NCBI GenBank assembly: GCA_023231065.1
Contig: JALNWE010000046.1
Span: forward strand, 1-24,958
Source: Bacteroidales bacterium
GTDB lineage: Bacteria > Bacteroidota > Bacteroidia > Bacteroidales > FEN-979
Length of the DNA stretch: 24,958 bases
Direction of reading: 5' to 3'
The position numbers and the translations under genes are program-made. This document shows, piece by piece, positions 1 through 6,463 of the stretch (its first letter is position 1; each line of letters opens with the position of its first letter). The notes under the pieces were generated by a model. That model saw nothing but the letters and a program-made list of their open reading frames with translations, ran no database searches and was not told the DNA's origin.

Positions 1-192
1 GTCAGAAATTGTTATGTTAGCAGTGTTTTCCAGGGAAATATGGGCTCCTTGAAGCGCTTTCCCGGAAGTGATATCCAGAATTTTCCCCGAAAGGGAAATT
101 TGATTAGGTTTTTGGCTCCACAAGGAAATGGAGACAAACATTAAAATGGCACAAAGGCTCATTTTTAGCCGAAAAAAGACTGTTTGTTTCAT
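1..192 (-). CDS. TonB-dependent receptor, N-terminal part (thiamine-type uptake), cut by window edge
   Basis: Only the first 64 codons are inside the window; the gene continues past position 1. The ATG at 192-190 opens a signal peptide (residues about 1-29, basic start, hydrophobic core, ending near LWSQ), followed by the beginning of a carboxypeptidase-D regulatory-like beta-sandwich (ISLSGKILDITSGKALQGA, then HISLEN). In Bacteroidota this domain normally precedes the plug of SusC/OMP-type TonB-dependent receptors. A TPP riboswitch ends seven bases before the start codon, so the substrate is probably thiamine or a precursor; TPP-controlled outer-membrane receptors are known in Bacteroides. 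An upstream in-frame ATG at 200 is closed after three codons, which fixes the start. The family call rests on a short stretch plus the riboswitch; another exported protein with the same N-terminal domain is possible. Confidence 0.7.
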   Translation of the reverse strand, partial: MKQTVFFRLKMSLCAILMFVSISLWSQKPNQISLSGKILDITSGKALQGAHISLENTANITISD

Positions 193-198
193 GGTTTC

Positions 199-280
199 AT
201 TTTCCTACGCCGGCATTATCCGGATCAGGTTATTGGGGTATAATCTCAGCCTTTTTGATAGGCACCCCCTACGGAGAAAT
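199..280 (-). promoter_or_regulatory. TPP (THI-box) riboswitch
   Basis: Read on the minus strand, the stretch has the TPP aptamer signature in order: GGGGTGCC, a short hairpin, GGCTGAGA, ACCC, CCTGAT, then GGATAATGCCGGCGTAGGA. A closing P1 helix can be drawn between ATTTCTCC (280-273) and GGAAAAT (205-199) with one bulged base. The aptamer ends only seven bases before the ATG at 192, leaving no room for a terminator stem. Control is therefore probably translational, by hiding the ribosome entry site when TPP is bound. The class assignment is from sequence; the mechanism is inferred. Confidence 0.93.
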
Positions 281-287
281 ATCGGTG

Positions 288-295
288 CAAAATTA
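288..295 (-). promoter_or_regulatory. Bacteroidota -7 box for the riboswitch transcript
   Basis: The minus strand reads TAATTTTG, a match to the Bacteroidota -7 consensus TAnnTTTG. Transcription would begin about six bases downstream, near 281, exactly where the P1 helix of the TPP aptamer starts. No clear TTTG -33 box is seen. Confidence 0.5.
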
Positions 296-364
296 ATAAA
301 TCCTGATAGTACTTGAGCAGTGAAATTGAAAAAAGATGATTCATGTTACTTGGTTTTATTGGTG

Positions 365-372
365 TATATTTG
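365..372 (+). promoter_or_regulatory. Bacteroidota -7 box upstream of aroQ
   Basis: TATATTTG matches TAnnTTTG and lies 16 bases before the aroQ ATG, implying a very short leader. No well-spaced -33 TTTG is visible, so this is a motif match only. Confidence 0.4.
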
Positions 373-388
373 TATTAAATATAGTATC

Positions 389-814
389 ATGAAACTATTG
401 ATAATCAATGGTCCTAATCTTAATTTATTAGGAATAAGAGAGAAATCGATCTATGGTAATCAGAAGTTTGAAACGGTCCTGAAGAAACTCCGTCGTCATT
501 ATCATGAAATTACCATTGAGTATTTTCAAAGTAATGTTGAAGGAGAGATCATCAACGCGTTACATAATGCCGGATTCCTCTATGATGGAATCATTTTGAA
601 TGCAGGGGCTTATACACATACTTCAGTTGCCATTGCAGATGCTGTAAAAGCCATTAAAACCCCAGTCATTGAAGTCCATATTTCCAACACGTTTGCCAGG
701 GAACCATTCAGACATGTTTCCTATGTTGCAGCCAACGTTAAAGGTATTATTATTGGTTTCGGGATGGACTCTTACCGTTTGGCGATAGAGGGTTTTATTC
801 CAGAAATCCCGTAA
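389..814 (+). CDS. aroQ: 3-dehydroquinate dehydratase, type II
   Basis: Type II dehydroquinase of the shikimate pathway, converting 3-dehydroquinate to 3-dehydroshikimate; cytoplasmic and usually a dodecamer. At 141 aa it has the normal family length. Visible motifs are INGPNLNLLG at residues 6-15, the lid with Arg17 and Tyr22, FQSNVEGE at 46-53, NAGAYTHTSVA at 71-81 (Asn71, His77), EVHISN at 95-100 (His97) and Arg108. These fit the family's catalytic Arg, Tyr, Asn, His, His and Arg with the usual spacing. The start at 389 is chosen because MKLLIINGPN is the standard family N-terminus; an in-frame ATG at 320 would add 23 residues with no counterpart. The gene converges on the glycosyltransferase with only 3 bp between stops and no terminator hairpin. 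Confidence 0.97.
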   Translation: MKLLIINGPNLNLLGIREKSIYGNQKFETVLKKLRRHYHEITIEYFQSNVEGEIINALHNAGFLYDGIILNAGAYTHTSVAIADAVKAIKTPVIEVHISNTFAREPFRHVSYVAANVKGIIIGFGMDSYRLAIEGFIPEIP

Positions 815-817
815 AGA

Positions 818-1840
818 TTACTCTGTATAAAACCTGTTCTGATTCAAATCAGAGAATTTACGCTTTCCTTTGATATAATATTCGACAACAATATTTTTTC
901 CAAATACGTTTTTCATACATCCCTGGATATGGGTTCCTCTTTTAAGGCGGATTTTGCCCAGAGAGTGATAAAAACTCACATGAGCCCTGGTCACTGCCCA
1001 GAAATCTTTAAATCCAGCCTGGAAAAGGAATTTAAATGCAGCAATCCCATCAAGGATGAGACGTACTGCAAAAACCTTGGCCAGCCTATCTTTAGGTAAA
1101 TTTTTATACAGCAGGAAAAAGTTATTCCTGAAATTAAAATAGGTTTTGCGCCAGGAGACTTTTGGAAGAGTTCCTCCTCCTATATGAAAAACAATTGATA
1201 AAGGACAATACATGATACGGAAACCGGCATTCTTTAATCTCCAGCAGAAATCGATTTCTTCCATGTGGGCAAAAAAATCTTCATCAAAGCCCCCTATCTG
1301 ATGGTATAGTTCTGCTTTTACAAACATACAAGCGCCGGATGCCCAGAATATCTCACAAGGATCATCATACTGACCATGGTCTTCTTCAATCGATAAAAAA
1401 AGGCGGCCCCGACAAAAAGGATATCCGTATTTATCTATAAAACCTCCCGCGGCTCCGGCATATTCAAATTTTTTTGGTTCAAGGTAAGATCTGATTTTTG
1501 GTTGACAAGCTGCAATGGCAGGGTCACTTTCCATTAATTCGATGACAGGCCGGATCCAGTTACCCGTAACTTCGATATCGGAATTCAGAAGAATATAATA
1601 GTCCGCCTTGATTTGTTGTAGGGCAAGATTATAACCCCTGGCAAAACCTGCATTTTCATCGTGCAGAATGATCCGGATCTCAGGGTAATGCAATCGGATA
1701 AAGGCAATTGAATCATCGGTCGATGCATTATCAGCAACTATGATCTCCGCCTCGTTATTGCTACATTTAAGTAATGTTGGTAGGAATTTTTCAAGGTAGT
1801 TCCGACCATTCCAGTTGAGGATGATAACAGCAATATGCAT
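818..1840 (-). CDS. Family 2 glycosyltransferase (rhamnosyltransferase-like)
   Basis: A 340-aa GT-A fold enzyme expected to move a sugar from a nucleotide-sugar donor onto a surface-polysaccharide or lipid acceptor at the cytoplasmic face. Motifs in order: NWNG at 9-12, ADNASTDDS at 36-44 (nucleotide-binding loop), NAGFARGYN at 63-71, LLNSD at 84-88 (the Asp expected to hold the metal), GGFDEDFF at 183-190 and EEID at 194-197 with the likely catalytic acidic residue. This pattern is typical of the WbbL/RfbF-like GT2 branch. The C-terminal 120 residues are basic and aromatic and may bind membrane or acceptor; I see no clear membrane helix. It stands alone rather than in a polysaccharide cluster, so donor and acceptor cannot be named. 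A promoter box lies about 50 bases upstream. Confidence 0.92.
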   Translation of the reverse strand: MHIAVIILNWNGRNYLEKFLPTLLKCSNNEAEIIVADNASTDDSIAFIRLHYPEIRIILHDENAGFARGYNLALQQIKADYYILLNSDIEVTGNWIRPVIELMESDPAIAACQPKIRSYLEPKKFEYAGAAGGFIDKYGYPFCRGRLFLSIEEDHGQYDDPCEIFWASGACMFVKAELYHQIGGFDEDFFAHMEEIDFCWRLKNAGFRIMYCPLSIVFHIGGGTLPKVSWRKTYFNFRNNFFLLYKNLPKDRLAKVFAVRLILDGIAAFKFLFQAGFKDFWAVTRAHVSFYHSLGKIRLKRGTHIQGCMKNVFGKNIVVEYYIKGKRKFSDLNQNRFYTE

Positions 1841-1887
1841 TAATGATTCAATTAGTATTTGAAGATCCCATTCACGGGGTTAAAATG

Positions 1888-1895
1888 CAAATATA
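1888..1895 (-). promoter_or_regulatory. Bacteroidota -7 box upstream of the GT2 gene
   Basis: The minus strand reads TATATTTG, matching TAnnTTTG, in the 102-bp gap between the GWxTD gene and the glycosyltransferase. It would give a leader of about 40 bases and suggests the two genes are not simply one operon. No clear -33 box. Confidence 0.4.
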
Positions 1896-1942
1896 AACGA
1901 AAAGGAGCGCGAAATTTTTAAATTCGCAATTTTTGTTATATT

Positions 1943-3412
1943 CTAATTGGGTAAATCCCAATAATCCTCTTCAAAATCCCCCCAGGCTTTGATAACCTGC
2001 GTGTCCTGCATATCTCTGGTGGAATATATTCTGCTTCGTAAATCAATCTTCCACCTGGGATTATTAACCTCACCAATGGCGTCTGAATGTAAAAGGATGA
2101 AATCACTTGTGACCATATCGGGAGAATAAAAGACGAATTTCTTATTCCGCTGACCGTTATTCAAAGTGTAATATTGCCATATTTCATATGGATAATTGCT
2201 CGGCTCATTGTATTGGGTACTGCGGGTATTGGGAGGGCCATATTCGAGATAAACCCTTCCGCGGTCGGTTTGATATCCTTTTTTAACCGGGGTTCCGAAA
2301 TTGATCTGAACTTTATAAACCTGATCTTTATAGGCCAACCATGCTTTTTCAGGGTCGTTGGCATCACGGCTTACCCAGAAATTATATAAAAATTGCTGCC
2401 GGGTTTTCAAATCCGAGGTTTTCAGGGAAGTTCTGATAAAAACTTTTTCAATACCGGTGGCAATAGGGTAAGTGCAACTAATATATTCTTTAAGCGTATC
2501 TGCGTTCATTATCTTTTCAGCAAAAGTATTTGCGATATTGGTCGCCTGAATTTCACTTAATGTCATTTGCGCTTTGGGATTCATTCGCTGAAAAAATATT
2601 TTTTTTGATGCCACAAGGGCATTTTGCTGATCCCTGGCTTCTAAAACCAGATTATAGTTGCCCGATGCCAGATTATCAATATTAATTTCCGAAAGAAAAA
2701 CATTCACCTCTTTAGTGATTTCCTTTTTTGCTTTGGAATATTCATGCAATCTTATATTATTTTCAAAGGATTCGATATACCATGAAAGTAGAAATTTCTG
2801 TTCCTTCCCTAAAGTTTTTTCCATGTTATATAATTCCGCATAGAAAATCAGTTTTGATTCGTTTTGTGAGTAAAATGTATAGGTATAAGGTATCAGGTCA
2901 AAACCACTTTTGGCCAGATCGTTGACAGATAAGGATTGAGTGTAGGATTTAACCAGTTCAATATCAGAAAATACCGGTTTATCAGAAGGAAAATCAACAG
3001 TTAAACTCTGATTGTATGGAACGGGCTGGGCCGGGTTATTTTGATCAGAAAGCTGTATTTCAAAGTCATAGCTGCCATTGGGAAGCGAAAACCGTTGCTG
3101 ATCCACAAAGTTAAAATCTGTTTTCAGGGTATCCCCGATCTCAGGACTGAATAATTCATATTTCTTGAATGCTTTAATGTCGTTATTCTGTTTAAAAGTC
3201 ATCAGGATGTTTACAGTTGCCTGAAATTTTCCATTATCTTTTTTTATGAATTTTACCGTATTACCCGCTACAGAAAGATAAGTCTCAATATAAGGCCCCT
3301 CGGGTGAATTAAAGGTGGCATAAGTGAGAAAAGCCCAAAGATTTTTTGCCTGTAAATCAATAGTGACAAAGGATATCAATGCCACTAGGGTTATTACGAA
3401 TATTTTTTTCAT
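1943..3412 (-). CDS. GWxTD domain-containing exported protein
   Basis: A 489-aa exported protein of the GWxTD family found in Bacteroidota and some Acidobacteria; biochemical role unknown. Residues 1-22 look like a cleavable signal peptide ending in QAK, with no lipobox cysteine. The middle (about 30-280) looks like a series of beta-rich segments. The C-terminal third carries the family domain: FWVSRDANDPEKAWL, then GYQTDRGRVYLEYGPP around residues 378-393, then EIWQYY, KKFVFY and a terminal GDFEEDYWDLPN. The namesake motif is GYQTD here, Tyr replacing Trp, while the flanking TDRG and YGPP are intact. A well-spaced promoter lies directly upstream (3453-3484). Confidence 0.88.
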   Translation of the reverse strand: MKKIFVITLVALISFVTIDLQAKNLWAFLTYATFNSPEGPYIETYLSVAGNTVKFIKKDNGKFQATVNILMTFKQNNDIKAFKKYELFSPEIGDTLKTDFNFVDQQRFSLPNGSYDFEIQLSDQNNPAQPVPYNQSLTVDFPSDKPVFSDIELVKSYTQSLSVNDLAKSGFDLIPYTYTFYSQNESKLIFYAELYNMEKTLGKEQKFLLSWYIESFENNIRLHEYSKAKKEITKEVNVFLSEINIDNLASGNYNLVLEARDQQNALVASKKIFFQRMNPKAQMTLSEIQATNIANTFAEKIMNADTLKEYISCTYPIATGIEKVFIRTSLKTSDLKTRQQFLYNFWVSRDANDPEKAWLAYKDQVYKVQINFGTPVKKGYQTDRGRVYLEYGPPNTRSTQYNEPSNYPYEIWQYYTLNNGQRNKKFVFYSPDMVTSDFILLHSDAIGEVNNPRWKIDLRSRIYSTRDMQDTQVIKAWGDFEEDYWDLPN

Positions 3413-3452
3413 GGTAGAAAATATTTTATATTAGATATAAGGGAAAACAAGA

Positions 3453-3484
3453 CAAAAGTAGTTGAAACCTAACAGATTTGCAAA
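3453..3484 (-). promoter_or_regulatory. Bacteroidota promoter (-33 TTTG, -7 TACTTTTG) for the GWxTD gene
   Basis: On the minus strand TTTG (3484-3481) is followed after exactly 20 bases by TACTTTTG (3460-3453), a full match to TTTG-N(19-21)-TAnnTTTG. Transcription would start near 3446, giving a leader of about 35 bases before the ATG at 3412. Confidence 0.65.
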
Positions 3485-3546
3485 AAAAATCGGCAAATCC
3501 ATGGTTATTGGGATTGAATGGTTCAGAAACCAAGGCATTTTTGATT

Positions 3547-3576
3547 TTTGCAGGTTCAGAAAAAATAGTACATTTG
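3547..3576 (+). promoter_or_regulatory. Bacteroidota promoter for tRNA-Ser(UGA)
   Basis: TTTG (3547-3550) is followed after 18 bases by TACATTTG (3569-3576). The -7 box ends only five bases before the mature tRNA 5' end at 3582, so transcription may start at or very near the first base of the tRNA. Confidence 0.5.
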
Positions 3577-3581
3577 TGCCC

Positions 3582-3666
3582 GGAGAGATGGCAGAGTGGT
3601 CGATTGCGGCGGTCTTGAAAACCGTTGACCTGCAAGGGTCCGGGGGTTCGAATCCCTCTCTCTCCG
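3582..3666 (+). tRNA. tRNA-Ser (anticodon UGA)
   Basis: A class II tRNA of 85 nt with acceptor stem GGAGAGA/TCTCTCC, anticodon loop CTTGAAA inside CGGT/ACCG (anticodon TGA, reading UCA-type serine codons), a long variable arm, a TTCGAAT T-loop and discriminator G. CCA is not encoded. A second serine tRNA with the same acceptor stem follows 112 bases later. Confidence 0.97.
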
Positions 3667-3681
3667 CTTATCATCTCAGTG

Positions 3682-3715
3682 AAACCCTGTAAACAATAAT
3701 GTTTTGGGGTTTTTT
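3682..3715 (+). terminator. Rho-independent terminator after tRNA-Ser(UGA)
   Basis: AAACCC (3682-3687) pairs with GGGTTT (3707-3712), and an inner AAAC/GTTT stem surrounds the loop AATAAT. A run of six T follows (3710-3715). Position and shape fit termination of the first tRNA transcript. Confidence 0.6.
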
Positions 3716-3757
3716 GATTTTTAAAGGGACAAATGAGGGGACGTTTGATTAATTTTC

Positions 3758-3765
3758 TACTTTTG
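3758..3765 (+). promoter_or_regulatory. Bacteroidota -7 box for tRNA-Ser(CGA)
   Basis: TACTTTTG matches TAnnTTTG and lies 13 bases before the tRNA 5' end at 3779. A TTTG at 3744-3747 is too close to serve as the -33 box, so this is a -7 match only. Confidence 0.45.
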
Positions 3766-3778
3766 CAAGATGGGTTTC

Positions 3779-3867
3779 GGAGAGATGCCAGAGCGGTCGA
3801 ATGGGGCGGTCTCGAAAACCGTTGACCCCCGTAAGGGGGTCCCAGGGTTCGAATCCCTGTCTCTCCG
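3779..3867 (+). tRNA. tRNA-Ser (anticodon CGA)
   Basis: A class II tRNA of 89 nt. Acceptor stem GGAGAGA/TCTCTCC is identical to the upstream tRNA-Ser. The anticodon loop CTCGAAA gives anticodon CGA, reading UCG. The variable arm is a long G/C hairpin (ACCCCC, GTAA, GGGGGT), and the T-arm is CAGGG/CCCTG around TTCGAAT. Discriminator is G; no encoded CCA. Confidence 0.97.
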
Positions 3868-3872
3868 CAGTT

Positions 3873-3903
3873 AATCCGGTTCATTCCTGAAGTGGACCGG
3901 ATT
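3873..3903 (+). terminator. Hairpin after tRNA-Ser(CGA), probable weak terminator
   Basis: AATCCGGT (3873-3880) pairs perfectly with ACCGGATT (3896-3903), followed by the short T/A-rich TTTAATAA. It sits six bases after the tRNA and ten before the next ORF, so it may end the tRNA transcript or lie in the leader of the AlbA_2 gene. The T-tract is poor. Confidence 0.45.
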
Positions 3904-3912
3904 TAATAACTT

Positions 3913-5148
3913 ATGAACAGATTCCATACTGATTTTGATCCTGCCAAACTGGATTTAGTGATTCGTGCTGAAGACGCAATCATTTTTCATGGGGATACCA
4001 TATTTAAAACTCCGAAAGGAAATGATCTGTGTCACACAAACCTCCGTTTGCTAAAACATATAATTACTGATTTGCAGATAGCAAAAACGAAGAGCCAGGA
4101 TGTAATTTCCTCCTGCTCACTTCTGGAGGCAATTGCGGATGAAAGAATGAAGAAAAACAATGATCTTTCCAGGGAATTCGACAGTTTATCCCTGCATGAT
4201 CAATTTATTCTTCTCAAACAAGGAATACGGAATCCTGACCTGGAAAAGGGATTGTTCTCCGGGGAAACAACTCATGATGTGCTGATGGTGAATTTAAGGC
4301 TGTGGAGCAATTCGAGCATTATTCAGGCCCTGAATCAGTTCATAGCCGAAGAGATAAACCATTTTGAGGATCATAGTGATGATGAAGATCCGGTCGTTCT
4401 TCTTTTACACCAGGCATTTTTACATTGTAGTGAAGAACAGAGGGCCAGTTTGATCATGTTGTCCGAAAAACATCATTCTGGGCTTGTACTCCCCTTGCTA
4501 TTTGTTACCGATAAAATCACTTCGTCGGAATATGTAAAAGGTTCATTTTCATTAAAAGCCTGTCCTGCTTCAGAACCTGAACGTAATAATATACTGGAAT
4601 CCTTTACCCGTGATGCATTTACGATTAATAACTTCCTTGCTTTCTTTAAGTTACAATCAGCCTACAACTTAAGTATGCATCATTATATCAAGGACGGGGA
4701 AGGAGATCAGGTGGAGTTTAAATCAACTTTACGATGGGATTTGAAAGCAGGGAAAACCAATCAAGCCATTGAAAGGGCCTGTTTAAAAACCGTTGCAGCT
4801 TTTCTAAATACCCATGGGGGGACACTGCTGATTGGGATAAGGGATGATGGAACGCCGGAAGGCATTGAAAGCGACAAATTTGTCAATGAAGATAAATTTC
4901 TTCTGCATTTATGGACCCTTATCCGGACTTGCCTTGGAAGAGATGTAAGCCCTTATGTCAAAACAACCCTCGAAAAGTGGGAGGATCGCACGGTTTGTCT
5001 GGTACATTGTTCTTCATGTAACCGCCCAGTATTTCTAAGGCAACCGGGATTTAATGAGGAATTTTACATCCGCGTAGGACCAGGTAGTACTGCATTGGAT
5101 GTGAGTGAAGCCCTTAGATACATCGCAGATCATTTTCCTGTATTATAG
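3913..5148 (+). CDS. Schlafen/AlbA_2 domain protein with a large unassigned N-terminal region
   Basis: A 411-aa protein. Residues about 258-405 are an AlbA_2 (Schlafen-like, PF04326-type) domain: QVEFKS with Glu268 and a Glu five residues earlier (Glu263), AAFLNTHGGTLLIGIRDDG ending at the acidic pair Asp311/Asp312, a strand-rich stretch, then FYIRVGPGSTAL. Such domains occur in bacterial DNA-binding regulators and defence proteins and form the nuclease core of animal Schlafens. Residues 1-240 are mostly helical and unrecognised; DTIFKTPKGNDL faintly recalls the start of ATP12-type chaperones, which I do not trust. There is no signal peptide or membrane helix, so it is probably cytoplasmic. 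It follows two tRNA-Ser genes and converges, with a 2-bp gap, on an operon holding a second AlbA_2 protein. Function unknown. Confidence 0.82.
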   Translation: MNRFHTDFDPAKLDLVIRAEDAIIFHGDTIFKTPKGNDLCHTNLRLLKHIITDLQIAKTKSQDVISSCSLLEAIADERMKKNNDLSREFDSLSLHDQFILLKQGIRNPDLEKGLFSGETTHDVLMVNLRLWSNSSIIQALNQFIAEEINHFEDHSDDEDPVVLLLHQAFLHCSEEQRASLIMLSEKHHSGLVLPLLFVTDKITSSEYVKGSFSLKACPASEPERNNILESFTRDAFTINNFLAFFKLQSAYNLSMHHYIKDGEGDQVEFKSTLRWDLKAGKTNQAIERACLKTVAAFLNTHGGTLLIGIRDDGTPEGIESDKFVNEDKFLLHLWTLIRTCLGRDVSPYVKTTLEKWEDRTVCLVHCSSCNRPVFLRQPGFNEEFYIRVGPGSTALDVSEALRYIADHFPVL

Positions 5149-5150
5149 AT

Positions 5151-5795
5151 TTACCATGAATATGGGGACTGATAAGATCCGATGCCGGTGTTAAAAGGAT
5201 TAGTATAGAAAGGATTGGTTTGATATGGAGTGTTGTACCCACCCTGAATGCCTTCAGAATATCTGAACCCGGCCTGGATGTGAAAATTTTCCCCGATCCT
5301 GTAATCCATATTGATGTCGATCCCTTGGGCGCTTTTGCATGAAAAAGGAGTAAATGGATTATAGGGAAGCGGGTCTCGTGTAATAGGGAATTGTTTAAAG
5401 GCGCTGCCATAAATGGTCAATCTTTTGTTTGCCAGATACTGGCCATTGACAAAAATTGTAGCGCTGGTGAAATTTCCATTGGTTCCGGGTATTGATTCCC
5501 CATTTAGGGATATGGGTTTTGCATCGAAGTATTGAGTATTACTGATACTGATGCCGCCTCCTATTCGTAATCGGTCATTAAAACTATACGAAAAATGCGG
5601 ATTGACATAAGAAGTCAAGCCTGATCCGTAACCTTGCATAAAAGTAAATTGGGACCCGATGGATAGGCTATAATCAAAAGCATGGGGGCAGAACCCGGTA
5701 AATGACCCGTTCTTTATTGAATCTGACAAGGATACCTGGCTGAAAGAAGCCTGAAGGATGAAAAACAGTAAACCGGCGAAAATAATTCGTTTCAT
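5151..5795 (-). CDS. Small outer-membrane beta-barrel-like hypothetical protein
   Basis: A 214-aa protein of unknown function. Residues 1-19 form a signal peptide (MKRIIFAGLLFFILQ, then ASFSQ). The rest alternates polar and aromatic/hydrophobic residues in strand-like segments (YSLSIGSQFTFMQGYGSGL, NPHFSYSFNDRLRIGGGISI, LTIYGSAFKQF, FHIQAGFRYSEG), as in a small Bacteroidota outer-membrane barrel. The C-terminal 35 residues are rich in Asn, Pro, Tyr and Gly (NPFYTNPFNTG). Its ATG overlaps the stop of the AlbA_2 gene in an ATGA, so it is the last gene of a coupled pyrB-pyrI-AlbA_2 operon. I see no obvious link to pyrimidine synthesis. It lacks the type IX sorting signature. Confidence 0.75.
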   Translation of the reverse strand: MKRIIFAGLLFFILQASFSQVSLSDSIKNGSFTGFCPHAFDYSLSIGSQFTFMQGYGSGLTSYVNPHFSYSFNDRLRIGGGISISNTQYFDAKPISLNGESIPGTNGNFTSATIFVNGQYLANKRLTIYGSAFKQFPITRDPLPYNPFTPFSCKSAQGIDINMDYRIGENFHIQAGFRYSEGIQGGYNTPYQTNPFYTNPFNTGIGSYQSPYSW

Positions 5796-6463
5796 GATGG
5801 ATAAACAAATTTACGATCCCATGTTTCGTCCTTTTTAGAAGTCAAGGTGAAGAATGTCTGATTTTCCGTAAAATGCATCTGAATAATCTTAATCAATAAA
5901 AATCTAACGAGGATTTGTTCGGCTTTATTGCGGGAAATACCAGTTGACCGGGCAAATTTTGAAACTGTTATGGAAGGCTCTGTCTCCAGATATTGCAATA
6001 GGAATCTTTCTGCATCGGTGAATTTTAAAAAGACTCCTTTAGGCAGACTCTCTTTTTTCCAGACATTTAATAAAATTCTGTTTACAACAAAATTTTGATC
6101 TTTCACCCTTAAGTAAGGGATCCATTTCCCGTCATGGTTTTTAGCAAAATGAGGACGGTTCAGGCTTTTTAGAACAATTACTTCAAGAACGGTTTTTTTA
6201 CTGAGGTTCCATTCCTTTACCGAAAGATCAACAGTAGGCTTACAATATAACCTAGCTGCAGTTTCAACCATATAATATTCCTCATCAGTATGAATTCCCG
6301 AGATTGTCCCATCATCTTTAACCCCTATCAGCAATCTTCCTCCATCGGTATTTGCAAAAGCGACTAACGTCCGGGCGATTTTATGGGCATCGGCAATTTC
6401 AAATTTAAAATCAAGCTGTTGATGTTCCCCTTCTTCTATCAGTTTTATAACCGGATGGATCAT
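5792..6463 (-). CDS. AlbA_2 (Schlafen-like) domain protein with winged-helix-like tail
   Basis: A 223-aa cytoplasmic protein. Residues about 8-125 are an AlbA_2 domain: GEHQQLDFKFE with Glu13 and Asp18, LVAFANTDGGRLLIGVKDDG at 33-52 with Asp50/Asp51, VLKSLNRPHF, and YLRVKDQNFV. Residues about 150-200 look like a winged helix-turn-helix (FLQYLETEPSITVSKFARST, then GISRNKAEQILVRF). The combination suggests a nucleic-acid-binding regulator. Its start overlaps the pyrI stop in an ATGA and its stop overlaps the next gene in another, so it is made from the pyrBI transcript. A role in regulating pyrBI is suggested only by this linkage. Compared with the convergent AlbA_2 protein, the second acidic residue of the motif is Asp rather than Glu. 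Confidence 0.85.
   Translation of the reverse strand: MIHPVIKLIEEGEHQQLDFKFEIADAHKIARTLVAFANTDGGRLLIGVKDDGTISGIHTDEEYYMVETAARLYCKPTVDLSVKEWNLSKKTVLEVIVLKSLNRPHFAKNHDGKWIPYLRVKDQNFVVNRILLNVWKKESLPKGVFLKFTDAERFLLQYLETEPSITVSKFARSTGISRNKAEQILVRFLLIKIIQMHFTENQTFFTLTSKKDETWDRKFVYPS

Noticed and set aside
128..316. Plus-strand ORF of 62 codons
   Set aside because: It overlaps the TPP riboswitch and the start of the receptor gene on the other strand; no coding character.
320..388. N-terminal extension of aroQ from an upstream ATG
   Set aside because: The 23 extra residues have no counterpart in the family and cover the likely promoter box.
3462..3692. Plus-strand ORF of 76 codons
   Set aside because: It runs through tRNA-Ser(UGA) and its promoter and has no protein-like features.
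3426..3884. Minus-strand ORF of 152 codons with repeated GERGIRTPGP-type peptides
   Set aside because: It is the antisense of the two tRNA-Ser genes; this peptide is a well-known artefact of translating tRNA-Ser backwards.
3582..3912. tRNA-Ser genes as an integration (att) site of a mobile element
   Set aside because: No integrase, no duplicated tRNA 3' end and no foreign-looking block follow; the second tRNA is a complete gene with a different anticodon.
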